Positions 27,610 to 38,300 of a stretch of DNA of 64,000 bases are shown one piece after another. The stretch is taken from NCBI RefSeq assembly GCF_001591385.1, contig NZ_BCUU01000014.1:1-64000 (forward strand). Reading direction: 5' to 3'. The stretch comes from Variovorax soli NBRC 106424 (GTDB lineage Bacteria; Pseudomonadota; Gammaproteobacteria; Burkholderiales; Burkholderiaceae_C). Position numbers and translations under genes: made by a program. Numbering within the stretch: position 1 is the stretch's first letter; every line of letters begins with the position of its first letter. The notes beneath the pieces were generated by a model, which was given only the letters and a program-made list of their open reading frames with translations, made no database searches and was not told the DNA's origin.

Positions 27610-28487
27610 CGGGAAGGAAGATGCGGATAGTGACGATCATGGCGCGTCATGGAACGTCGCAGTATGCAGACGCGCCGGCACAGATTCGGGAGTTGTTTGT
27701 GCGGCAATTCCAGGGTGTTGAACACGATATGCTCATCGTGGACAACGCACTACCGATCGGACATCGCGAGTCGCTTTCGTGCGGGGCCACACTGATCGGC
27801 GGGGGAGCGATTGCGCGAGAGTTCTCCGCGTGGGATAGCGCGATCGAATTCTTGGGCGATGACTTGCTTGAATACGACTTCGTGAACTTGGCGACGGCTG
27901 CCTTTCGACAGCTCTATGTGGCGTATCTAGATCGATTCAACTCCACAATGCTCGGCCTTGTTCGCGGACGAGCCGTAGCGATTGGGCATATTGACTATTA
28001 CAACTCGCCTGTCGCGCTTCTGGGAATGAGTTGCCAATCGTGGATCCGAACTTCGTTCGTCTTTCTGCCGCCGCACGAGCTTCGATTGCTCGGGTCCTTG
28101 ATCAGTGTTTCTGTAGGTGACCGCTTCTTCAGCGAGGACCCGCTGAACCCCTTTCTGGCCGAGGCGCCGGTTTCGGAGGGGTACCGGCAGAACATCATCG
28201 GCTGGCTCACGGGTGAAGGAACCGGTCAGGGCACACTATGGCATTCGCGCTTCGCCCTGTCCGCGCAGACGCTTCCCCTGTTTCAGGCCAAGGCAGTTGC
28301 CATCTTCAACGAACAGATGCTTAGCAATCGTCTGCGCGCAAAGGGCTGCTCCCCAGTGGATGCAACTTGGCTGGCGAGCCAGTCCAACAGACTCAAGCCC
28401 GGCGAGCCCTTGGGCGCGATTCCTGATTGGCGTGTGCAACTGGTAGCAAGAGACGCCGATCCGGCGCCGCGCTCTATCATCATCTAG
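27606..28487 (+). CDS. Uncharacterised protein of the polysaccharide cluster
   Basis: About 293 residues; I cannot assign a function. The N-terminus IVTIMARHGTSQYADAPAQI followed by HDMLIVDNALPIGHRES looks like the first strands of a GT-A fold. Later motifs are EFSAWDSAIEFLG, LATAAFRQLYVAYLDRF, AIGHIDYYNSPVALLGMSCQ, WIRTSFVFLPPHELRLLGS and GQGTLWHSRFALSAQTL. It has no classic Asp-x-Asp. The start at 27606 gives an ATGA overlap with the upstream glycosyltransferase; a second in-frame ATG at 27621 has GGAAGGAAG just before it. No signal peptide or membrane segment. Coupling to glycosyltransferases argues for a role in glycan assembly or transfer. Confidence 0.75.
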   Translation: MTGRKMRIVTIMARHGTSQYADAPAQIRELFVRQFQGVEHDMLIVDNALPIGHRESLSCGATLIGGGAIAREFSAWDSAIEFLGDDLLEYDFVNLATAAFRQLYVAYLDRFNSTMLGLVRGRAVAIGHIDYYNSPVALLGMSCQSWIRTSFVFLPPHELRLLGSLISVSVGDRFFSEDPLNPFLAEAPVSEGYRQNIIGWLTGEGTGQGTLWHSRFALSAQTLPLFQAKAVAIFNEQMLSNRLRAKGCSPVDATWLASQSNRLKPGEPLGAIPDWRVQLVARDADPAPRSIII

Positions 28488-28551
28488 ACAGTAGCGTTAT
28501 CTTGGGAGTAGCGATCGCTCCCTGAATTCGATCTCAGACATTGGAGAGTAA

Positions 28552-29325
28552 ATGAAGGCTGTAATACTTGCGGGGGGTCTTGGCACTCGATTTGCCGAGG
28601 AAACGGATGTCAAACCCAAGCCGATGATCGAGATCGGAGGGCGCCCGATCCTTTGGCACATCATGAAAATTTACAGCGCCCAAGGCATCAACGACTTTGT
28701 GATCTGCCTTGGCTACAAGGGATATGTGATCAAGGAGTACTTTAGGAACTATGCGATTCACATGTCGGATATCACTATCGACATGCAAAGCGATGAGGTG
28801 CTGGTTCACAGGCAGCAAGTCGAGCCTTGGCGCGTGACGCTGGTGGACACCGGGGAGGAGACGATGATAGGCGGTCGCATCAAGCGAGTCCTTCCCTATG
28901 TGAAGGATGACGACTGCTTCTGCCTCACTTATGGAGACGGCGTCGGAAACATTGACGTCCAAGCAGCGATTGCCCTGCACCGGAAAGAAGGGCGCCTCGC
29001 GACGGTTACGGCAACACAACCGCCTGGTCGGTTCGGTGCGGTTGAGTTCCAGGGCAATAGAGTTACCGGCTTCCTGGAAAAGCCGCATGGAGACGGCGGC
29101 TGGATCAACGGTGGCTTTTTCGTAGTTTCGCCAAGTGTCGAGAAATACATCGAAGGGGACCAGACCGTATGGGAGCGCGAGCCGATGGAGCGTCTGGCCA
29201 AGGATGACCAGTTGACGGTCTACTTCCACAAGGGCTTCTGGCATCCCATGGATACGCTACGGGACAAGAGGTTTCTGCAAGGGTTGTGGGACTCCAAGAA
29301 GGCGCCGTGGAAGATTTGGAACTAA
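28552..29325 (+). CDS. rfbF: Glucose-1-phosphate cytidylyltransferase
   Basis: Forms CDP-glucose from glucose-1-phosphate and CTP, the entry to CDP-linked deoxysugars. 257 residues, exactly the family size: AVILAGGLGTRFAEETDVKP nucleotide loop, IGGRPILWHIMKIYS, LTYGDGVGNID, FLEKPHGDGGWINGGFFV and the C-terminal GFWHPMDTLRDK. TTGGAG precedes the ATG. It heads a four-gene cassette with an SDR enzyme, an RmlC-like epimerase and another SDR enzyme. The usual partner rfbG (CDP-glucose 4,6-dehydratase) is not recognisable. Confidence 0.95.
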   Translation: MKAVILAGGLGTRFAEETDVKPKPMIEIGGRPILWHIMKIYSAQGINDFVICLGYKGYVIKEYFRNYAIHMSDITIDMQSDEVLVHRQQVEPWRVTLVDTGEETMIGGRIKRVLPYVKDDDCFCLTYGDGVGNIDVQAAIALHRKEGRLATVTATQPPGRFGAVEFQGNRVTGFLEKPHGDGGWINGGFFVVSPSVEKYIEGDQTVWEREPMERLAKDDQLTVYFHKGFWHPMDTLRDKRFLQGLWDSKKAPWKIWN

Positions 29326-29338
29326 TAGGATCTATTCA

Positions 29339-30388
29339 ATGAAGGTTGTTATCACTGGAAACATGGGATATGTGGGCCCCGTTTTGGCGCAGCATCTCCG
29401 TCGTGTCTTCCCTAGGGCCGAGCTAGTCGGATTCGACAGTGGCTTGTTCGCGCACTGCCTGACCACGGCGGAGCGCTTTCCCGAGTCACAACTGAGCCTC
29501 CAAGTCTTTGGTGATGTCCGCAGTCTGGGCGCCTCCTTATTGCAGGGTGCCGATGCTGTCGTGCATCTCGCCGCCGTGTCCAACGACCCGATGGGCAACC
29601 GTTTCGAGGAGGTGACTGACGAGATCAATTTCCGGAGCAGCATAGAGATTGCCAAGAAGGCTCGCGACGCCGGCGTAAAGAATTTCGTATTCGCATCGAG
29701 CTGCAGCGTGTACGGCTTTGCCGAGGGCGGGCCACGAAAGGAGTCGGATCCGCTCAACCCACTGACCGCGTACGCACGATCGAAGATCGCAACCGAGAAG
29801 GCGCTCCGGGAACTGGAACTTGGACAGATGAACGCGACTTGCTTGCGCTTCGCGACTGCTTGCGGGATGTCGGATCGACTGCGCCTCGATCTGGTGCTGA
29901 ATGATTTCGTGGCGGGTGCCTTGACCTCGAAAGAGATCAGCGTCTTGAGCGATGGCACGCCGTGGCGTCCGCTCATCGATGTTCGAGACATGGCACGAGC
30001 CATCGAATGGGCGATCGGTCGCGAATCGGTCAATGGCGGGCAATTCCTCGCCGTCAACGCCGGATCGGATCAATGGAACTATCAGGTTGGGGAGCTGGCG
30101 GAAGCCGTCGCGACCGAGATCCCTGGAACTCGCACTTCCATCAATACGAATGCACCGCCTGACAAGCGGTCTTACCGGGTGGACTTCTCTCTGTTCAGGT
30201 CGCTTGCGCCCAACCATCAGCCGACGGTAACTTTGGCGCAAAGTGTTCAAGGCCTACGCGATGGATTACGGGCGATCAATTTCAGCGATTCGAACTTCAG
30301 GGCTTCTAAGAACGTTCGCCTGCGCGTGTTGGATGATCACATCGCTTCGGGGCGCTTGACCGAGCAATTGCGCTGGTCCGGCGCCTGA
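29339..30388 (+). CDS. NAD(P)-dependent epimerase/dehydratase (extended SDR)
   Basis: 349 residues. NAD loop VVITGNMGYVGPVLAQHL, Asp after strand 2 in LVGFDSGLF, VHLAAVSNDPMGN, the catalytic Ser region FASSCSVYGFAEGG and Tyr-x3-Lys in YARSKIATEK. All residues for a working SDR are present. It does not look like RfbG or like RmlB (no STDEVYG). From its place between rfbF and an RmlC-like gene, the substrate may be CDP-glucose or a CDP-keto sugar, making it a candidate for the missing dehydratase step. AGGA precedes the ATG, 13 bases after rfbF. Confidence 0.85.
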   Translation: MKVVITGNMGYVGPVLAQHLRRVFPRAELVGFDSGLFAHCLTTAERFPESQLSLQVFGDVRSLGASLLQGADAVVHLAAVSNDPMGNRFEEVTDEINFRSSIEIAKKARDAGVKNFVFASSCSVYGFAEGGPRKESDPLNPLTAYARSKIATEKALRELELGQMNATCLRFATACGMSDRLRLDLVLNDFVAGALTSKEISVLSDGTPWRPLIDVRDMARAIEWAIGRESVNGGQFLAVNAGSDQWNYQVGELAEAVATEIPGTRTSINTNAPPDKRSYRVDFSLFRSLAPNHQPTVTLAQSVQGLRDGLRAINFSDSNFRASKNVRLRVLDDHIASGRLTEQLRWSGA

Positions 30389-30407
30389 ACAAGGAAGGCA
30401 AGAGGAA

Positions 30408-30974
30408 ATGAAGTTCACCCCTACTCCACTGCCGGGCGCATATCTCGTCGATCTCGAGCGCCGCGGCGACGACCGAGGATTCTTCGCGCGCTTCTTCTGC
30501 GAGAACGAGTTTGCCCGGGCCGGACTCGTCAATCGCTTTGTTCAGGTCAACAACTCCGTCACCGCAAAGAAGGGCACGTTACGGGGGATGCATTTCCAGC
30601 TTCCGCCTGCGGGCGAAGTAAAGCTTGTGCGCTGCGTCAAGGGCGCTCTGTTCGATGTGATCGTTGATCTGCGTCCCGACTCGGCCACGTTTGGTAAGTG
30701 GTTTGGCGCAGAGCTGACGGCCGAGAACAAGACAATGATGTATGTTCCGCGCGGCTTTGCACACGGCTTCCTCACCTTAACCGACCATGTCGAGGCGCTA
30801 TATCTGGTCAGTGACTTCTACTCGCCCGAGAATGAGCGCGGATTGCGGTACGACGATCCGAAGATCGGAGTCCATTGGCCAGCGGTTGTCCACGAAGTTT
30901 CCGAGAAGGATCGGAACTGGCCGGGTCTAGATGCCGATTTCCATGGGATCGAGCGTATGCGGGGGCTCCTTTGA
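30408..30974 (+). CDS. RmlC-like nucleotide-sugar 3,5-epimerase
   Basis: 188 residues, cupin fold of the RmlC family. The catalytic His motif LRGMHFQLPP, VDLRPDSATFGKWFG, VPRGFAHGFLTL and the late Tyr in ALYLVSDFYSPENE are present, so it should be active. It is clearly diverged from the rfbC at 23279 and sits inside the rfbF cassette, so a CDP- rather than dTDP-linked 4-keto sugar is the likely substrate; that is inferred. AGAGGAA precedes the ATG. Its stop overlaps the TTG start of the next gene. Confidence 0.88.
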   Translation: MKFTPTPLPGAYLVDLERRGDDRGFFARFFCENEFARAGLVNRFVQVNNSVTAKKGTLRGMHFQLPPAGEVKLVRCVKGALFDVIVDLRPDSATFGKWFGAELTAENKTMMYVPRGFAHGFLTLTDHVEALYLVSDFYSPENERGLRYDDPKIGVHWPAVVHEVSEKDRNWPGLDADFHGIERMRGLL

Positions 30975-31900
30975 GGATACTTTTCACTGGCGGGAGTTCG
31001 TTCACTGGCCTCTGGTTCATCAAGGCGCTGAACGAGGCAGGTCATGAGGTTGTGGCCCCACTGCGTGGGGAGCCTTCCGACTACGCAGGCGGCGTGCGCG
31101 GCGAACGAGTAAGACTTCTCGAGAAGCATGCGAACGTTGTTTGGGGCGCTCCTTTCGGTGGCGAGCGATTCGTCGATGTTGTCTCGAAGCAAGTATTCGA
31201 CGTCCTCTGTCACCATGCTGCGCAGGTGGGTGACTATCGAAGTCCCGAGTTTGATGTTGCGGGCGCACTGGCCGCTAACACCCGAAATGCCCATCACGTC
31301 TTGAGGCTGATGCGGGACAAGGGCTTGAGCAAAGTGGTGCTGACTGGGAGCGTCTTTGAACAAGGCGAAGGCGCCGGGGAGGCGCCATTGCGAGCATTCT
31401 CACCATACGGATTGTCGAAGGGACTGACATCGCAGTACTTTACTTATTGGTGCAGCGTCCTTCAGATTTCGCTTGGCAAATTCGTCATTTCCAATCCATT
31501 TGGTCCCTACGAGGAGCCGCGCTTCTGCGGCTATTTGATCAAGACTTGGAAGAATGGGCTGCGGGCAGGTGTTCGCACGCCAGACTACATTCGCGACAAC
31601 ATTCATGTCAGATTGCTGGCGAATGCTTACCACGTGTTTGTGGGAGGGTTGGGAAATCAGCCCGGATTACAACGCATCAATCCGAGCGGCTATGTTGAGG
31701 CGCAAGGTGTATTCGCTAAGCGATTTGCAAGCGAGATGGCGAAGCGGCTTGGATTGAGTTGTGACCTTGAACTGTCTCTTCAGACGGATTTTTCCGAGCC
31801 GAGAATGCGGGTGAATACAGATCCCGCATTAGCTTACGTCGGTGAATTCGATGAGGGTGCGGCGTGGGATGAACTGGCGAATTATTATCGAGCGCTCTAG
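30971..31900 (+). CDS. NAD(P)-dependent SDR oxidoreductase (TTG start)
   Basis: 309 residues. The Rossmann loop begins at once (LRILFTGGSSFTGLWFIKAL), with TGGSSFTG in place of the classic TGxxGxxG, so the middle Gly is replaced. Catalytic elements: LTGSVFEQGEGAG and Tyr-x3-Lys in YGLSKGLTSQY. SNPFGPYEEPRFCGYLIKTW resembles RmlB/RfbG-type substrate loops. The start must be TTG 30971, overlapping the previous stop (TTGA), because the conserved strand follows immediately and no ATG is nearby. Last gene of the cassette; probably a 4-ketoreductase. Product sugar unknown. Confidence 0.82.
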   Translation: MRILFTGGSSFTGLWFIKALNEAGHEVVAPLRGEPSDYAGGVRGERVRLLEKHANVVWGAPFGGERFVDVVSKQVFDVLCHHAAQVGDYRSPEFDVAGALAANTRNAHHVLRLMRDKGLSKVVLTGSVFEQGEGAGEAPLRAFSPYGLSKGLTSQYFTYWCSVLQISLGKFVISNPFGPYEEPRFCGYLIKTWKNGLRAGVRTPDYIRDNIHVRLLANAYHVFVGGLGNQPGLQRINPSGYVEAQGVFAKRFASEMAKRLGLSCDLELSLQTDFSEPRMRVNTDPALAYVGEFDEGAAWDELANYYRAL

Positions 31901-32081
31901 CTTAGCTCGGCTCCGATTTGTGCGTGGATGGTTGGCGCAACAAGCTTCATCCATGTCGTTGGGGTGAAGTGCCGATTTGACGCCAAAGCGCCTCGGCAAT
32001 CGACAAGTTGGGAATTCGCGGCTCCAGTTGAATCGGCAAAGAACTTCTCGGCTAACCTGTTACCGCAACTGAATGAGTCCT

Positions 32082-33206
32082 TCACCGCAAACGTCGGAGC
32101 TTGCTGCCAAGCCACCGATAGGGACTGGTCAGGCGCCAGGAGCGGGAAGTTTGCATGTCTTGAATTTCCCGGTTAGCCGACTTGAGGCTTGCCTTAGTTT
32201 CGGCGAGCAGTCGTTCCATGACCTGCTTTTCGTGATTGACCTTGGCGAGCGTTGCCGTTGATTCGTTGGTGGCCTTGGCGAGCGTTGCCGTCGATTCGTT
32301 GGTGGCCTTGGCGAGCGTTGCGATCGATTCGTTGGTGGCCTTGGCGAGCGTTGCGATCGATTCATTGGTGGCCCGGACCATTGCGAAGATTCTGTCGAGC
32401 TGCGCTTCGCGCTTTGCGTCTGAGTCAACGAGCTCGCGAAGTGCGAGCTCCAATTCCGCCTTCCTTTTCTCGGCTGCAGCCGTTTCGAGCTTCGCTGCCT
32501 CCAGCGCTTGTGCGTAGGAATTGAGTTGCTCCAGTTGACTTTGGATCAACGAAAAATCCGCCTCACGCTCATTGAATCTGAGTGTCTGATCCGAGCCATG
32601 GATGAGGCCGTTTGAGTAGTTTTGGAGAGAGTGAAGTATGCGGCGCGGGTGAAGATGCAGTTTGGTGCGATCCTTCAAAAACACGGCAACAAAGTCGTTC
32701 CACATGCCTCCCTGAGCGACGGTGCCTGCAGACCTGTCGCCAATGAATGACTCCAGGGCTACAGGCTGCATTCCGTTGCGCTCCGCCCAGTGGACCAATG
32801 CGTTCGCCGAGTCCGGATAGAAACGCCAGCAATCGACAGGCCACCGGTGAAAGAAGCCGTTGCTCGGCGCATTGAGATAAAAGAGCCCGTTTGGTTTTAG
32901 GATTCGCAGCGCCTCGAGAAAGACCAGCCAAAAGAACTCCGAGTGCTCGAAGCAGGAGGAGCAGACAATGGCATCGACGGTTTCGCTGTCGAAGGGTAAT
33001 TTATATGGGTCGTTAAGGACGACATCAACTCCTTCGCCTTGGGCAAAGTCAAGTCCAATGTAATTGACCGGCGAAGGACATACCTCACGCAAACTGCCGT
33101 TCACGTTTTGCGAGCCAATTTCGACAATTTTGAAATCGACCGAGACTTGACTCGAAATGTAGGCCTCAAAGAAGAGCCTACCGTGCAGCATTGCAGACTG
33201 ATGCAT
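32082..33206 (-). CDS. SAM-dependent methyltransferase with C-terminal hendecad-repeat coiled coil
   Basis: 374 residues. Residues about 25-190 are a class I methyltransferase: IVEIGSQNVNGSLREV (SAM loop), YIGLDFAQGEGVDVV, LPFDSETVDAIVCSSCFEHS, ALRILKPNGLFYLNAPSNG. Residues about 212-350 are a long coiled coil that includes four tandem 11-residue units ATNES[I/T]ATLAK coded by 33-bp repeats. The C-terminus is a basic SRSWRLTSPYRWLGSKLRRL, a likely membrane or partner tether. The layout (transferase head, long coil, basic tail) resembles chain-terminating enzymes such as E. coli O9a WbdD, though no kinase domain is present. The ATG at 33206 is tentative: in-frame codons stay open upstream to 33285 without a standard start. 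Confidence 0.85.
   Translation of the reverse strand: MHQSAMLHGRLFFEAYISSQVSVDFKIVEIGSQNVNGSLREVCPSPVNYIGLDFAQGEGVDVVLNDPYKLPFDSETVDAIVCSSCFEHSEFFWLVFLEALRILKPNGLFYLNAPSNGFFHRWPVDCWRFYPDSANALVHWAERNGMQPVALESFIGDRSAGTVAQGGMWNDFVAVFLKDRTKLHLHPRRILHSLQNYSNGLIHGSDQTLRFNEREADFSLIQSQLEQLNSYAQALEAAKLETAAAEKRKAELELALRELVDSDAKREAQLDRIFAMVRATNESIATLAKATNESIATLAKATNESTATLAKATNESTATLAKVNHEKQVMERLLAETKASLKSANREIQDMQTSRSWRLTSPYRWLGSKLRRLR
32241..32372. repeat. Four tandem 33-bp repeats inside the methyltransferase gene
   Basis: cttggcgagcgttgc recurs at 32241, 32274, 32307 and 32340, an exact 33-bp period with a few silent or conservative changes between units (Ile or Thr at one position). Each unit codes for 11 residues (one hendecad), so gain or loss of units keeps both reading frame and coiled-coil phase. 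Confidence 0.95.
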
Positions 33207-33274
33207 ATCGTATCGCCCATACTTGTACTCGCCATCTAGCCAGCGATCCCCATCGCTCGCAGCGACCGGAGCGT

Positions 33275-35208
<1,934 letters not shown>

Positions 35209-35391
35209 CTAAGTGTTGAATGCTGGAGGGCGCGTCCCCACGAGGGTTGCGCAAACTTTGGGATTTTGCCCGATTACCGGATCGCGCCCGGCAGGGCCAA
35301 ACGATTTGTAACCGCCGAGTCGGCGAGAATTCTCTTTTGAATCGCCCAACGGGGTGACGACACCACAGCAATCAGAGGGGGACCCGCGCGC

Positions 35392-38300
35392 ATGCCGGTT
35401 GAGTACATCGAGGAACTTGCACTGGAAATCATTCATGGGGGCGACCCTCTCGTCCGGCTGGTCGTCAGCAATCACCGGGCAACCGGCGTGGCCGCGGGGG
35501 CTGCGCAACAGGTATGGTCAGGGAGGAACGACGCGTTCTGGGTGCGCACAGATGCGGTGTCGCGTGCCGCTGCGTTGCCTCCTGCGCAAGATGAGACGGC
35601 TGCGCAGGCGGAGGCGCTCAAGCAAAAGTCGCTGGCCGATGCCTGGGCTTCCCTAGTTCGGGACGGGCAAACCGTCCATCTTCTTCGAGTGTGCCGGGGC
35701 CGGTTCGACGACGTCTTGTCCGGAATCGATTGGCGAACGCGTCGGCCGTGGATCGTGAGCCTGGCGGGCGGCAGTCTTTCTTCCCATGAGGCAATGCGGG
35801 ACGCGGGCTACGGGTTCGCGGGGGCCTGGGGTGCGGAGTGGATCTACGTGGGTCTGGAACACCCAGCCTTGGCTGCGCAACTGGCGGAGATCATTTCGTC
35901 CAGGCGCTCCGCGGGCCAGGACGACAGGGAAGTCTTACGGGCGCAACTGTCGCAGGCAAGGCGGGACGAATCGGACACGCGGCGCCATGCGAACGCGCGC
36001 ATTCGCGAACTGCAGGCGCAGCTTGGGCCGGTCGCCGCGGCGCCTGCCCCCGTCGTTGACGGCCCGATTCCCGCCGGCTCCCTCGCATGGCGGGTTGCGC
36101 TCGGCCTTCAGAGCGCGGGGAGCAGGGTGCCGCTACCCGCGCGGCGCCTTGCCACGCGAGCCCTGAGAGCCGCGTGGTGGATCGTCACGCCTCATCGCTA
36201 TGCAGAACGGCTGCGCTATCTGCGCGCCCGCGGCGAGCGGCCTGCCCCCGTGTTGCCGGCCCCGGTCGTGCAGGACGAGCCTGTCGAGACTTCGCCAACT
36301 CCTTATGCGACCTGGATCGCTCAAGTGGAAGCGCGTTCTCGCGAGGTATGGAATGTGCCGGGCAGCGCGCCCTGGGTCACCTTCCTGCTTCGGGCGGGAG
36401 GCGCAAATCTGGACGCGCTCGGACGCACCACCGAGTCGGTGCGCGCCCAATCGCAAAAGCACTGGGAACTGATCGTCTGTGATGCGGAAGTCGGCATCCG
36501 TCATGCCGACCAGGAGTTGCGCCGCCTCGTGCAGTCGGATTCGCGTATCCGCATTGAAGAGGCCGGCCCTGCCGCCCTGCAACGGGCGGCCCTCGGCGCC
36601 CGAGGCGCCTTCCTGGCGATCCTCGATGCGGGCGACGTCGTGGCCCCGCATGCGGTCAATGAACTCGCTTGTGTCCTCGCCCGCCACCCTGGAACGCAGG
36701 TGGCCTACAGTGATGAAGACGCGCTCGAGGTGGACGGCAGCCGCACGGAGCCTATGTTCAAGCCGGGCTGGTCTCCCGACCTGCTGTACGCATTCAATTA
36801 CTTCGGCCGCCTGAGCTTCCTCCGGCGGGAACTCGTCGAGCAAGCCGGCGGCATCCAGCCGGAAGCCGGCGCGGCGCTCGAGTGGGACTTGAACCTGCGC
36901 TGCAGCGACCTGACGCAGGAGATCGTCCGCATTCCGAAGGTCCTGTGCCATCGCCCCCGAGGCGTTGCCAGCGAGCGGCCTGCCGCCGACTCGAGCGAGG
37001 CCGCCGATCACCGTAGTGCCTTGCAGCGTCACTGGCGCCGCCACGGCTTCGACGCCACCGTAAGCACTCGCCCGGACGGCACCCAGCAGGCGGTCTGGGC
37101 CTCGGCGACTCAGCCGCTCGTGTCCGTGGTCATTCCTACCAAAGATAAGGTCCACTTGCTGCGGACAACGGTTCAGGGGCTGCTCCAAGGGACGGACTAC
37201 GCCAACCTCGAAGTCGTGGTCGTCGACACCGGCTCGACCGAGGCGGCAACGCTTGCGTACTACGAGGAGCTTGCGCCCCGGCCCGAGGTCCGGATCGTTC
37301 ACTTCGAAAAGCGGTTCAACTACTCGGCGGCCTGCAATTACGGCGCGAGCTGTGCCCGAGGCGACCTGCTGCTGTTCCTGAACAATGACATAGAGGTGGT
37401 CGATCGCGGCTGGCTTGCCGAGATGGTCCGATATGCGCAGCGTCCGGGCGTTGGCGTGGTGGGCACGCGGCTGGACTATCCCACCGGAGAACTCCAGCAC
37501 GGCGGCGTCGGCGTGGGGCCGCACCTGTGCGCCCTGATGTACCGCAATGCGGAGCCTGGGGAATGGGGCATCCTCGGGTCGGCGGACCATCCACGAAACT
37601 GGCTGGCGATCATGGGGGCATGCCAGCTCGTGCGGCGCGACCTGTTCGAGCGGGTGAACGGATTCGACGAGTCCTATCTCGTGGCCATGAGCGATGTCGC
37701 CTTGTGCCTGCAGATCTGGAAATTGGGCCACCGCACTGCCTACGCACCTCAGGCCCGCCTCATCCACCACGAAGGCGCCACGCGGGGCAAGAGCAATCCG
37801 GGAGACGACATCCGCCGCATCGCGGACGACATCCGCCTGCTGGGCATCGACGAGGATCCGTACCTGCACCCGGAGATCGATGGCCACGAAGCCATACCGG
37901 CCCTGCGCGGCATCGGTCGGGCCAATCCTCGCGAAACGCTGGCATGGAACGTCGAGACTTTCGGCTCGCTGGAGGCTCCCGTGCTGCACCTCGATCTCCG
38001 TTCGGACCACGAATGCCTCGTCGTCGCCGGGCGTCCGCGGGAAGAGGTCCTCTGGCTTCCACAGGAAGCGCGCCTCGTCCTGGACAAGTGGTCGGCCACC
38101 CGCTGGTGCCTCGACCTGCTGCGCAGGCGCACAGACGTTCGCGCGGCCCATCCGGCGGCCCTGACGAAAGACGGCCAGGCCGGATTTATCCACTGGCTGC
38201 GAGAGTCCGGTGCAAGTGAGGAAGGACTGCCCCCCGCGGGGCTGGCGGCCGTCGAGGCACTCCTGGCTGGAGAGGACCTGGCTGTACGGGCTCGACAGGC

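Noticed and set aside
32241-32372. Tandem repeats as a CRISPR array
   Set aside because: Units are contiguous, with no spacers, and encode a coiled coil in frame.
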